36,511 nt of DNA from Streptomyces sp. DI166. GTDB taxonomy: Bacteria > Actinomycetota > Actinomycetes > Streptomycetales > Streptomycetaceae. The stretch covers positions 1 through 36,511 of the forward strand of contig NZ_FLSP01000087.1 in the NCBI RefSeq assembly GCF_900091315.1, read 5' to 3'. The notes under the pieces were generated by a model that had not been told where the DNA came from, ran no database searches, and worked only from the letters and a program-made list of their open reading frames with translations. Below are positions 10,505-18,926 of the stretch, piece after piece. The position numbers and the translations under genes are program-made. Position 1 is the first letter of the stretch, and each line of letters opens with the position of its first letter.

Positions 10505-12943
10505 TCAGCCGCGCAGTCGGGACATGGTCGGGTCGAACAGGGGCTCCTCGGCGACGACGGCGTCGATCCGCTGATCGAAGTAGCCGATCCGGACGGGCGT
10601 GCCGGGGCTGGTGAGTTCGGCGGGCAGCCAGGCGTACGCGATGCCCTTGCCGATGGTGTAGCCGTACGCGGCGCTGGTGACATGGCCGACCGCGCGCCCG
10701 GCGTCGTACACGGGCTCCTTGCCGAGCACGACGGCCTGCGGGTCGTCGATGGTGAGGCAGGTGAGCCTGCGCCGCACGTCGGCCTTGCGGCGCTCCAGGG
10801 CCGCCTTGCCGATGAAGTCGGGCTTGTCGGGCTTGACGGCGAAGCCGACGCCGGCCTCGTAGGGGTCGTGCTCGTAGGTCATGTCGGTGCCGAAGGAGCG
10901 GTAACCCTTCTCCAGGCGGAGGCTGTTGAAGGCGCCGCGTCCCGCGATGACACCGCCGAGCGGCCGGGCCGCCGCCCACAGCGTGTCCCACAGCTTCAGG
11001 CCCTGGTCGGCGGTGGTGTACAGCTCCCAGCCGAGTTCGCCGACGTAGGACAGGCGCATCGCGGTGACGGGGACGCTGCCGATGTAGGCGCGCTTGGCGC
11101 GGAAGTACTTCAGGCCGTCGTTGGAGAAGTCCTCGTCGGTGAGCGGCTGGAGGACCTTGCGGGCCAGCGGGCCCCACAGGCCGATGCAGCAGGTGCCGGG
11201 GGTGATGTCGCGGACCTGGACGCTGCCGTCGGCGGGCAGGTGGCGGCGCAGCCAGTCGAGGTCGAGGTTGCCGTTGGCGCCGACCTGGAACAGGTCGCGT
11301 TCCAGGCGGGCGACGGTGATGTCGCTGCGGATGCCGCCGTCGTGGTCGAGGAGCAGGGTGTACGTCACCGAGCCGACGGACTTGGCGACCTTGCCGGTGA
11401 CCAGGCGCTCCAGGAAGTCGGCGGCGCCGGGGCCGGTGACCTCCAGGCGCTTGAGGGCGGTCATGTCGTACATGGCGACGGTCTCGCGGGTGGCCTGCGC
11501 CTCCGCGCCGACGATCGGCGACCAGTACTGGGCGGCCCAGTCGTTCGGGGTGGGGATGGAACGGCCCTCCACGAGGGCGGCGTTGGCCTCGTACCAGTGC
11601 GGGCGCTCCCAGCCGTTCGCCTCCAGGAAGAAGGCGCCGTGTTCCTGCTGGCGGACGTGGAAGGGGCTGATGCGGATGGGGCGGGGGTCGCCGGAGGGCT
11701 GGAGGGGGTGGAGGATGTCGTAGACCTCGACGAAGTTCTGGCAGTCGCGGGCCAGGACGTACTCGGGGGCGAGCTGGTGCGGCTCGAAGCGGTTGATGTC
11801 GCATTCGTGCAGGTCGAAGGACGAGCAGTAGCCGTCCACGAGCCATTCGGCCATGGCCCGGCCGACGCCCGCGGAGTGGGTGACCCAGACGGCCTCGGCG
11901 ACCCAGAAGCCCTTGAGGTCCGGGGACTCGCCGAGCAGCGGGAAGTTGTCGGTGGTGAAGGAGAACAGGCCGTTGATGCCCTCCTCGACCTTCGCCTCCT
12001 TGGTCGCCGGGAGCAGGGACTGGGTCTCGGCCCAGGCGGGCTCGAAGTCCTCCTCGGTGAACTTCAGGACCGAGGGCATCTCGTCGGCCTCGTCGAAGGA
12101 GAGGATGTCGTCGGCGGAGATCGGCATGGGGCGGTGGCCGTAGTAGCCGATGCCGATGCCGTCGAAGCGGTCGCGGTAGTACAGGTCCGCGTCCTGGTGG
12201 CGCAGGATCGGGCGGACGGCCTCCTCGGTCTGTCCGGCGAGGGCGGGGACCGGGCCGGTCCAGGCGAGCTGGTGGGCGAGCGGGGTCAGCGGCAGGTTCA
12301 TCCCGGCCATGCGGGCGATGCGCGGTCCCCAGATGCCGGCGCAGCACACGACGATGTCCGCCTCCAGGTCACCCCGGTCGGTGCGGACGCCGGTGACCTC
12401 GCCGTCGGCCTTGAGGATGTCGAGGACCTCGTGGCGGGCGAGGAAGCGCACCCCGCGCTCGGTGGCGCGGCGGATCTGCGCCTCGACGGCGAGCACGGCC
12501 TTGGCGAGGCCGTCGGTGGGCACGAGGAGGCCGCCGAGGACCTTGTCGCGGTTGACCAGCGGGTGCCGCTCCACGCACTCGTCAGCGGTCAGGATGCGGG
12601 CCTCGACGCCCCAGGCGGAGATCCAGCCGTGGCGGCGGTGCAGTTCCGCCAGCCGCTCCGGGGTGGTGGCCACTTCGAGGCCGCCGACCTGGAGGAAGCA
12701 GGGCTTTCCGTCCACGTCGAGGGAGCAGAACTTCTCGACGGTGTAGCGGGCCAGCTCGGTCATGGTCTTGGAGGAGTTGGTCTGGAAGACCAGGCCGGGG
12801 GCGTGCGAGGTGGAGCCGCCGGTGGCCGGGAGGGGGCCCTGGTCGACCACGGTCACTTCGGTCCAGCCTCGCGCGGAGATCTCGTCGGCGAGAGCCGCGC
12901 CCACGACTCCCGCTCCGATGATGACCACTCGGGGTCCCGCCAT
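10505..12943 (-). CDS. dmgO: Dimethylglycine oxidase (FAD/THF)
   Basis: An 812-aa two-domain enzyme that closely matches what I recall of Arthrobacter globiformis dimethylglycine oxidase (about 830 aa). It demethylates dimethylglycine to sarcosine and delivers the C1 unit to THF. The N-terminal DAO domain has VVIIGAGVVGAAL (6-18) and GGSTSHAPGL, where H47 corresponds to the covalent FAD histidine of the family. The C-terminal GcvT domain runs from about 430, with SYVGELGWELYTTADQG and LRLEKGYRSFGTDMTYEHDPYEAG. ATG at 12943 with GGAGG upstream. It is first gene of the dmgO-folD-sox operon, with its own operator pair. Sarcosine dehydrogenase is a less likely reading because of the SHAPGL and HPLQPS signatures. 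Confidence 0.93.
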   Translation of the reverse strand: MAGPRVVIIGAGVVGAALADEISARGWTEVTVVDQGPLPATGGSTSHAPGLVFQTNSSKTMTELARYTVEKFCSLDVDGKPCFLQVGGLEVATTPERLAELHRRHGWISAWGVEARILTADECVERHPLVNRDKVLGGLLVPTDGLAKAVLAVEAQIRRATERGVRFLARHEVLDILKADGEVTGVRTDRGDLEADIVVCCAGIWGPRIARMAGMNLPLTPLAHQLAWTGPVPALAGQTEEAVRPILRHQDADLYYRDRFDGIGIGYYGHRPMPISADDILSFDEADEMPSVLKFTEEDFEPAWAETQSLLPATKEAKVEEGINGLFSFTTDNFPLLGESPDLKGFWVAEAVWVTHSAGVGRAMAEWLVDGYCSSFDLHECDINRFEPHQLAPEYVLARDCQNFVEVYDILHPLQPSGDPRPIRISPFHVRQQEHGAFFLEANGWERPHWYEANAALVEGRSIPTPNDWAAQYWSPIVGAEAQATRETVAMYDMTALKRLEVTGPGAADFLERLVTGKVAKSVGSVTYTLLLDHDGGIRSDITVARLERDLFQVGANGNLDLDWLRRHLPADGSVQVRDITPGTCCIGLWGPLARKVLQPLTDEDFSNDGLKYFRAKRAYIGSVPVTAMRLSYVGELGWELYTTADQGLKLWDTLWAAARPLGGVIAGRGAFNSLRLEKGYRSFGTDMTYEHDPYEAGVGFAVKPDKPDFIGKAALERRKADVRRRLTCLTIDDPQAVVLGKEPVYDAGRAVGHVTSAAYGYTIGKGIAYAWLPAELTSPGTPVRIGYFDQRIDAVVAEEPLFDPTMSRLRG

Positions 12944-12961
12944 CGCCGCACCTCCGGTTGA

Positions 12962-13028
12962 GTTGCTTTGTGCGCAACATGATTCAGGTTGCGCAACTCA
13001 ATGTGCCCGCCGCGCAGGTGGGTGTCAA
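12962..13028 (-). promoter_or_regulatory. Promoter and tandem 17-bp operators of dmgO operon
   Basis: On the minus strand TTGACA (13028-13023), 17 bp, then CACATT (13005-13000). Operator sites begin at 12997 and 12978, 19 bp apart. The second, GTTGC-GCACAAA-GCAAC, is perfect. The first begins GTTGCGCAAC, itself a 10-bp perfect palindrome. Confidence 0.75.
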
Positions 13029-13047
13029 GAGGTCCCGTGACGTCGGA

Positions 13048-13092
13048 GAACGCCCCGGGAAAGGGCGATGAACGCCCCGGAAAACGGCGATG
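13048..13092 (+). repeat. Two tandem 22-bp repeats
   Basis: Two copies of GAACGCCCCGG(G/A)AAA(G/C)GGCGATG with a 22-bp period lie between the dmgO promoter and the terminator of the transporter operon. They differ at two positions. The two copies read in the same direction; no function is apparent. Confidence 0.5.
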
Positions 13093-13133
13093 CCCGGCGG
13101 GCGGTGCGCATCCGCGCGCACCGCCCGCCGGGC
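13092..13133 (-). terminator. Strong hairpin terminator after the betB-opu operon
   Basis: A perfect 18-bp GC-rich stem (13092-13109 with 13116-13133) around a 6-nt loop, 23 bp past the binding-protein stop codon. There is no U-tract, as is usual in Streptomyces. It separates the transporter operon from the dmgO promoter. Confidence 0.85.
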
Positions 13134-13156
13134 CTGCGTGAAGGTCTCGGAGAGGG

Positions 13157-14119
13157 TTACTTGATCCAGGCGTCCACCTTGTCGCGGTTGGCCTCGACCC
13201 ACTTCTTGGCCGCGGCCTCGGGGGCCATCTTGTCCACCGCGATGTACTTGGCCACGATGTTCTGGTCGTCGTTGGTCCAGGTGAAGTTCTTCACCAGGTC
13301 ATAGGCCGGGCTGCCGGACTTGGCGAACTTCGCGCTGACGATCTTGTCGAGCTTGTAGACCGGGTAGTCGCAGGCGATCTTCTCCGGGTCGGCGTCGCAG
13401 CCCTCGGTGTACTCGGGCAGCTTGACCTTCTTCAACGGCACCTCGGACATGAACCACTGCGGCTCGTAGAAGTAGCCGATCACCCATTCCTTGTCCTTCT
13501 CCGCCTTGCGGAAGGCCTGGATGAGCGCGGTCTCGCTGCCCGCGTACACGACCTTGTAGTCCAGCTTCAGGTTGGTCACCAGCGCCTCGTCGTTGGTGAC
13601 GAACGACGGATCGCCGTCGAGGAGCTGGCCTTTGCCACCCGACTCGGACGTCCGGAACTCGGCCGCGTACTTGTTGAGGTTCTTCCAGTCGAGGATGTCG
13701 GGGTGCTCCTCGGCCAGCCACGGCGGTACGTACCAGCCGATGAGCCCTTCGTTGCCGGTCGGGCCCGCGTCGACGGCGGTCTTCTGGTCGGTGATGTACT
13801 TCTTCTTCAGGTCGTCGTGGCCCCAGTTCTCCACGACGGCGTCGACCTCACCGGTGCCGAAGCCCTGCCAGGCGATCTCCTCCTTGAGATCCTTCTGCTT
13901 GACGTCGCAGCCCAGGTACTCGTCCGCGACGTACGCGATGACCGCGGCGTTGGCCTCGTAGCCCACCCACGGGTTGACCGCGAGGTTGAAGGTGCCGCAC
14001 TCCCCGGAGCTGCCCGAGCCGCCCGCCGAGTCCTCACCGACCTTCGCGCCGCCGCAGGCCGTGAGCGTGAGGCCGAGGACCGCGAGGCCGGCCGCGCCCG
14101 CTCTCCAGTGTCTTGCCAT
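13157..14119 (-). CDS. Glycine betaine ABC transporter substrate-binding lipoprotein
   Basis: A 320-aa exported lipoprotein with a short basic N-terminus, a hydrophobic stretch and the lipobox LTAC, lipidated cysteine C22, followed by a Gly/Ser linker. The mature part belongs to the OpuAC family, with FNLAVNPWVGYEANAAVIAYV near the start. It binds betaine, choline or similar compounds outside the membrane and hands them to the permease. ATG at 14119 with AAGGAG upstream. It is the last gene of betB-ATPase-permease-binding protein and ends before the 18-bp hairpin. Confidence 0.93.
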   Translation of the reverse strand: MARHWRAGAAGLAVLGLTLTACGGAKVGEDSAGGSGSSGECGTFNLAVNPWVGYEANAAVIAYVADEYLGCDVKQKDLKEEIAWQGFGTGEVDAVVENWGHDDLKKKYITDQKTAVDAGPTGNEGLIGWYVPPWLAEEHPDILDWKNLNKYAAEFRTSESGGKGQLLDGDPSFVTNDEALVTNLKLDYKVVYAGSETALIQAFRKAEKDKEWVIGYFYEPQWFMSEVPLKKVKLPEYTEGCDADPEKIACDYPVYKLDKIVSAKFAKSGSPAYDLVKNFTWTNDDQNIVAKYIAVDKMAPEAAAKKWVEANRDKVDAWIK

Positions 14120-14132
14120 GGTGTGGTGCTCC

Positions 14133-16133
14133 TTATGCGCTGGTGCGGCGAGCCGCTGCCTGTGTGATCCGGTCGAACATGACGCCGAGAAGGACGATGG
14201 CGAGCCCCGCCGCGAGCCCCTTCCCGTACAACTGGCCCTGCGAGAAGCCGGCCACGACGTCGTAGCCGAGGGCGCCCGCGCCCACCAGGCCGCCCACCAC
14301 CACCATCGACAGCACGTAGATCAGGCCCTGGTTGGTGGCGAGGGTCAGGGCGCCGCGTGCCATCGGCAGCTGGACCTTGGTGATGATCTGCCAGGTGTTG
14401 CACCCGGCGGAGGTGGCCGCCTCCACGGTGGTCTCGGGCACCGCCCTGATGCCGTCCGCGATGATCTTCATGGCGACGGGGGCGCCGTAGACGACCGCGG
14501 CGACGATGGCCGTGAAGCGGGTGGCGCCGAACAGGGCGAGGAACGGCACGAGATAGACGAACGGCGGCATGACCTGGGCCGCGTCCAGGCTGGGCCGGAT
14601 CAGCCGGTCCGCCAGGGCGCTGCGCCCCATCCACACACCGAAGACGATGCCGAGCGCCATCACCAGCACGGTCGCCACCAAGGTGGAGGCGAGCGTGGTC
14701 ATGGCGTCCGCCCACAGTCCGGTGCCGACCAGCAGCCCGACGCAGACGACCGTGGTGATGCCCGCGCGGACGCCGCCGAGCACGACGGCCAGCGTGATCA
14801 GCACCGCGCCGACGAGCCACCAGGGTGAGTCGGTGAGCAGCGTCTGGAACGGGTTGAGCAGTCCGTTGGTGACGGCGTCGCGGAAGGCGTTGGTGAGCCC
14901 GGAGAGGTTGTCCTGCGCCCAGGTGGTCACGGAGTCCGCCCAGCGGGCGATGGTGCTTCCGAGACTGCCCTCGCCGGGGAACTCGGCCGCCCACAGGTAG
15001 GTGTGCGAGAGGTAGATCAGTACGGCGGTGACCGCCGCGCCGGCGCCCAGCAGGGGGCGGCGCCAGGCCGCGAGGCGGGGGTCGGAGCGGCGGGCGGCCT
15101 CCTCGCGGACGCTCGCCGCCGTGGTGACCCGGTCCAGGACGATCGCCATGACGACTATGGCCAGCCCCGCGTTGAAGGCGGTGCCGACGTCGAGCGACTG
15201 GAGGGCCTGGACGACGGTCTTGCCGAGGCCGGGCGCGTCGATCAGGGCGGCGATGGTCACCATGGCGAGGGCGGCCATGATGGTCTGGTTGACGCCGAGG
15301 ACCACGGTCCGCTTGGACATCGGCAGCAGCACCTTCAGCAGGGACTGCCGGCGGGTGGCGCCGAGCGAGTCGGCCGCCTCGACGGTCGTGGTCGGCACGT
15401 TGCGGATGGCGTGCGCGGTGATGCGGATGGCGGGCGGGGCCGCGTAGATGACAGTGGCGATGGTCGCGGAGGCGCCGCCGATGAGGAAGAACAGGGTCAG
15501 CGGGGCCAGGTAGACGAAGGTCGGCATCGTCTGCATGAAGTCCAGCAGGGGCGTGATGACCCGGTTGACCCGGTCGGACAGCCCCGCCCACACGCCGAGC
15601 GGGATCGCGAAGAGCAGGGCGACGAGGACCGCGGAGAGGGTCAGCGCCAGGGTGTCCATGCTCTCCTGCCACAGGCCCTGCAGGCCCATGAAGGTGAAGC
15701 CCGCGACGGCCAGCAGGGCGACCCGCCAGTTGCCGACGGCCCAGGAGACGTATCCGGCGATGCCGATGACGCCGAGCCAGCCGATCTGCGGGACCGGGCG
15801 CCCCGCGGCGGGTTGGGAGATCAGGTCCTGGACGAAGGTCACCAAGGTGTCGATGACCAGGCGGATCTCATTGAAGAAGTAGAGGAAGAGCGGGTTGGAG
15901 TTGCGGTTGGCGCCGATGGAGTCGTTGACGTCGTTGATCCAGCGGTGCAGATCGGTGAGGTCGGCCGCGCCCAGGGAGAGGGTGTGTCTGCCGCGCAGGA
16001 TCGCGAAGAGCAGCAGCCACAGGGCGATGACGGCGCCGACGACCATGGGGCGGGTGACCTGGCGGGTGCGCTCGGCCGGACCGTCGGGTTCGGTGTCCTG
16101 CGCGGTGCCGGGTTTCTCCATGACGACGGTCAT
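14133..16133 (-). CDS. Glycine betaine/proline-type ABC permease, tandem duplicated
   Basis: A 666-aa membrane protein with two consecutive binding-protein-dependent permease domains, roughly residues 150-340 and 450-650. Each has its own EAA-type loop (EAADSLGATRRQSLLKVLLPM and EAATSAGCNTWQIITKVQLPM). Opu/ProU permeases are usually about 280-350 aa and work as homodimers, so this chain may supply both halves at once. The ATG at 16133 overlaps the stop of the ATPase gene (ATGA). Substrate is inferred from neighbours: betaine, choline or related quaternary amines. Confidence 0.93.
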   Translation of the reverse strand: MTVVMEKPGTAQDTEPDGPAERTRQVTRPMVVGAVIALWLLLFAILRGRHTLSLGAADLTDLHRWINDVNDSIGANRNSNPLFLYFFNEIRLVIDTLVTFVQDLISQPAAGRPVPQIGWLGVIGIAGYVSWAVGNWRVALLAVAGFTFMGLQGLWQESMDTLALTLSAVLVALLFAIPLGVWAGLSDRVNRVITPLLDFMQTMPTFVYLAPLTLFFLIGGASATIATVIYAAPPAIRITAHAIRNVPTTTVEAADSLGATRRQSLLKVLLPMSKRTVVLGVNQTIMAALAMVTIAALIDAPGLGKTVVQALQSLDVGTAFNAGLAIVVMAIVLDRVTTAASVREEAARRSDPRLAAWRRPLLGAGAAVTAVLIYLSHTYLWAAEFPGEGSLGSTIARWADSVTTWAQDNLSGLTNAFRDAVTNGLLNPFQTLLTDSPWWLVGAVLITLAVVLGGVRAGITTVVCVGLLVGTGLWADAMTTLASTLVATVLVMALGIVFGVWMGRSALADRLIRPSLDAAQVMPPFVYLVPFLALFGATRFTAIVAAVVYGAPVAMKIIADGIRAVPETTVEAATSAGCNTWQIITKVQLPMARGALTLATNQGLIYVLSMVVVGGLVGAGALGYDVVAGFSQGQLYGKGLAAGLAIVLLGVMFDRITQAAARRTSA

Positions 16134-17218
16134 CGGACGCCGCCTTCCCGCCCTGCCACGACCGCGAGGATCTCCTCGTCCCCGACGATGCCGAGCAGTT
16201 CGCCGTTCTCCACGACCTTGACCGGCTTGTCGGCGGAGAGCACCGCCCGGGTGGCCTCCTTCACCACCACGTCCGGGCCGAGTTCGGGGCCGTCGAGTGC
16301 GTCGCCGTCCTCGGCGGGGCGCATGATCCAGCGCAGGGTGAGGACGTCGCCGCGCGGCACGTCCTTGACGAACTCGCGGACGTAGTCGTCGGCCGGGGCG
16401 CCGACGAGTTCGTCGCCGGTGCCGCACTGGACCATCTTTCCGTCCCGCATGATCAGGATGCGGTCGCCGAGCTTGAGCGCCTCGGAGAGGTCGTGGGTGA
16501 TGAACACCATGGTCTTGCCGACCTCGTGGTGCAGCCGGATGACCTCGTTCTGCATGTCGCGCCGGATCAGCGGGTCCAGCGCCGAGAACGGTTCGTCGAA
16601 GAACAGCACGTCCGGGTCACCGGCCAACGCCCGTGCCAGGCCCACGCGTTGCTGCATACCGCCGGACAACTGGGCGGGGTAGGAGTTCTCGTAGCCCGCG
16701 AGGCCGACGAGTTCGACGACCTCCATGGCCCGCTTCACGCGCTCGGCGCGGCCCATGCCGCGGATCTCCAGGCCGAACGCCACGTTGTCGACGACGCGGC
16801 GGTGCGGCAGCAGCCCGAAGTGCTGGAAGACCATGGAGAACTTGCGGCGGCGCAGCTCGCGCAGGCGTGCCGCGTCGGCCTTGCGGATGTCCTCGCCCTC
16901 GAAGACGACCTCGCCGGCGGTGGGTTCGATCAGCCGGGTCAGACAGCGCACCAGGGTGGACTTGCCGGAGCCGGACAGACCCATCACGACGAAGACCTCG
17001 CCGGGCGAGACGTCGAAGTGCACGTCGCGCACGGCAGCGGTACAGCCGGTACGGTCCATCAGCTCGCGGCGGGTGAGGCCGCACAGCTCCTCGGAGTCCG
17101 GTACCTGGTCGGCCTTGGGACCGAACACCTTCCACAGCCTGCGCACGGAGATGACCGGGGTGGAGCCCGAGTCCTGGGACGTGCCGCGCCGCTGCGGCAC
17201 CTCGGTCTGTGTGGTCAC
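16130..17218 (-). CDS. Glycine betaine ABC transporter ATP-binding protein
   Basis: A 362-aa OpuAA/ProV-type ATPase. Walker A is GLSGSGKST (80-88), the Q-loop is FQHFGLLPH, the signature is LSGGMQQR, Walker B is DVLFFDEPFSALD and the switch is ITHDLSEAL. The C-terminal 100 residues include a CBS-like segment (VKVVENGELLGIVGDEEILAVV), typical of osmolyte importers. The GTG start at 17218 has GAAGG 6 nt upstream. It lies 20 bp after betB and overlaps the permease start. Being in the betB operon, it probably imports betaine or choline as carbon source rather than only as osmoprotectant. Confidence 0.95.
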   Translation of the reverse strand: MTTQTEVPQRRGTSQDSGSTPVISVRRLWKVFGPKADQVPDSEELCGLTRRELMDRTGCTAAVRDVHFDVSPGEVFVVMGLSGSGKSTLVRCLTRLIEPTAGEVVFEGEDIRKADAARLRELRRRKFSMVFQHFGLLPHRRVVDNVAFGLEIRGMGRAERVKRAMEVVELVGLAGYENSYPAQLSGGMQQRVGLARALAGDPDVLFFDEPFSALDPLIRRDMQNEVIRLHHEVGKTMVFITHDLSEALKLGDRILIMRDGKMVQCGTGDELVGAPADDYVREFVKDVPRGDVLTLRWIMRPAEDGDALDGPELGPDVVVKEATRAVLSADKPVKVVENGELLGIVGDEEILAVVAGREGGVR

Positions 17219-17238
17219 GTTCGACCTTCTTTCGGCGT

Positions 17239-18708
17239 TCAGCCGCTGAACCAGTGCTGCGGCCGGGGTCGGATGTTCTGCCAGATGTGCTTGGGCTCTC
17301 GGTACTCGTTCAGGCCGGTGGGTCCCAGCTCACGGCCCACGCCCGAGTGCCCGAAGCCACCCCATTCCGCTTGCGGCACATAGGGGTGGTAGTCGTTGAT
17401 CCACACCGTGCCGTGGCGCAGCCGCCGGGCGACCCGCTGGGCCCTTCCGGCGTCCCCGGTCCACACGGCTCCGGCGAGCCCGTAGTCGGTGTCGTTGGCG
17501 ATGCGTACGGCGTCGTCCTCGTCGGTGAAGCGCTCCACGGTGAGCACGGGTCCGAAGGACTCCTCGTGCACCACGCTCATGTCCTGCCGGCACTCGTCGA
17601 GCACGGTGGGCGGGTAGTAGTGGCCGCCCGCCAGCGCCGGGTCGTCGGGCCGGGTCCCGCCGCAGCGCAGGACGGCGCCCTCGGCGAGTCCGGCGGCGAC
17701 ATAGGCCTCGACCTTGGCCAGGTGCTGTGCGGAGATCAGCGCGCCGGTCTCCGCGTCGGGGTCGAAGGGGCCGCCGAGGCGGATGGCGCGGGCCCGGCGG
17801 ACGACCTCGTCGACGAAGCGGTCGTGCAGGCTGTCCTCGACGATCAGCCGGGCACCTGCCGAGCAGACCTGCCCGGAGTGCAGGAAGACGGCGGTGAGCG
17901 CGAAGTCGACCGCGGTGTCGAAGTCGGCGTCGGCGAAGACGATGTTGGGGTTCTTGCCGCCGAGTTCGAGAGCCACCTTCTTCACGGTCGCGGCGGCGGT
18001 GGCCATGATGCGCCTGCCGGTGTCCAGGCCGCCGGTGAAGGAGACCATGTCGACGGCCGGGTCCTCGGCGAGCGGGGCGCCCACCTCGGGGCCCGCGCCG
18101 AGCACCAGGTTGGCGGCGCCTGCCGGGATGCCCGCCTCCTCCAGTGCCCGCATCAGCAACACGGAGGTGGAGGGGGTGAGTTCGCTGGGCTTGAGGACGA
18201 TCGTGTTGCCCGCGAGGAGGGCCGGGGCGACCTTCCAACTCGCCTGCAACAGCGGGTAGTTCCAGGGGGTGATGAGCGCGCACACCCCGACCGGTTCGTA
18301 GACGACGCGGCTGACGGCGTCGTCGCGGCCGGTGTCGATCACGCGTCCGGCGTCGGTGCCGGCGAGTCCGCCGTAGTAGCGGAAGCAGGAGACGACATCG
18401 GCGATGTCGTACTCGCTCTCCACCAGCCGTTTGCCGGTGTCCAGGGACTCGGCGCGGGCGAACACCTTGGTGTCGCGCTCGATGATGTCGGCGGTGCGCA
18501 GCAGCAGTGCGCCGCGCTCGCGTTCGGGGATGTGCGGCCAGGGCCCCGTGTCGAAGGCCCGGCGGGCCGCGGCGATCGCGGCCTCGGCGTCGGGGCGGGT
18601 CCCCTCCGAGACCGTCGCGGCGAGCGTGCCGTCGGCCGGGCAGCGGATCTCGCGTCGTCCGCCGGCCACCGGGTCCCGCCATTCGCCATCCACGTACAGG
18701 TCTGCCAC
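17239..18708 (-). CDS. betB: Betaine aldehyde dehydrogenase
   Basis: A 489-aa NAD(P)-dependent aldehyde dehydrogenase that oxidises betaine aldehyde to glycine betaine. Catalytic residues are N150 (ITPWNYPLLQ), E248 (VALELGGKNPN) and C282 (SGQVCSAGARL), and the C-terminal HYPYVPQAEWGG-type segment (here HPYVPQAEWGG) is BADH-like. An upstream extension to 18876 is open but runs through the operators. The GTG at 18708 begins VADLYVDGEW, the natural family start, and gives the usual 490-aa length. The usual SFTGS(T) motif reads SFTGGLDTG here. It is first gene of the betB-transporter operon, divergent from purU. Confidence 0.95.
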   Translation of the reverse strand: MADLYVDGEWRDPVAGGRREIRCPADGTLAATVSEGTRPDAEAAIAAARRAFDTGPWPHIPERERGALLLRTADIIERDTKVFARAESLDTGKRLVESEYDIADVVSCFRYYGGLAGTDAGRVIDTGRDDAVSRVVYEPVGVCALITPWNYPLLQASWKVAPALLAGNTIVLKPSELTPSTSVLLMRALEEAGIPAGAANLVLGAGPEVGAPLAEDPAVDMVSFTGGLDTGRRIMATAAATVKKVALELGGKNPNIVFADADFDTAVDFALTAVFLHSGQVCSAGARLIVEDSLHDRFVDEVVRRARAIRLGGPFDPDAETGALISAQHLAKVEAYVAAGLAEGAVLRCGGTRPDDPALAGGHYYPPTVLDECRQDMSVVHEESFGPVLTVERFTDEDDAVRIANDTDYGLAGAVWTGDAGRAQRVARRLRHGTVWINDYHPYVPQAEWGGFGHSGVGRELGPTGLNEYREPKHIWQNIRPRPQHWFSG

Positions 18709-18733
18709 GCGACGGGCCTTTCCCTGAGGATTC

Positions 18734-18798
18734 GTTGCGCATCGTGCACCCGATTGCTTGTGGTGGAACACAGTGGCGAATGAACAGGGCAGCGTCAA
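18734..18798 (-). promoter_or_regulatory. Promoter and tandem 17-bp operators of betB-transporter operon
   Basis: On the minus strand TTGACG (18798-18793), 17 bp, then CACTGT (18775-18770). The first operator starts on the next base: GTTCC-ACCACAA-GCAAT (18769-18753), then GGTGC-ACGATGC-GCAAC (18750-18734), 19 bp apart. Confidence 0.72.
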
Positions 18799-18847
18799 GA
18801 GGTCGGCCGATGACGATTTCGCCATGCTGCCCTTTACCTGCCCACCC

Positions 18848-18912
18848 TTGACCGCGCGAGACACCGAGCCGACCATGTTGCGTATCGCTCATCAAGTTGT
18901 GCATTACGCACC
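18848..18912 (+). promoter_or_regulatory. Promoter and tandem 17-bp operators of purU
   Basis: TTGACC (18848-18853), 17 bp, GACCAT (18871-18876). Operators follow directly: GTTGC-GTATCGC (18877-18893, distal arm lost) and GTTGT-GCATTAC-GCACC (18896-18912), 19 bp apart. This is the only plus-strand gene with the full arrangement. Confidence 0.7.
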
Positions 18913-18926
18913 GACGGAGGTCGCCC

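Noticed and set aside
13048..13092. Two 22-bp direct repeats considered as a CRISPR fragment
   Set aside because: They abut with no spacer and there are only two copies; no cas genes are nearby.
18709..18876. In-frame N-terminal extension of betB
   Set aside because: It runs through the operators and the -10/-35 of its own promoter and adds residues absent from the family; GTG at 18708 gives the normal length.
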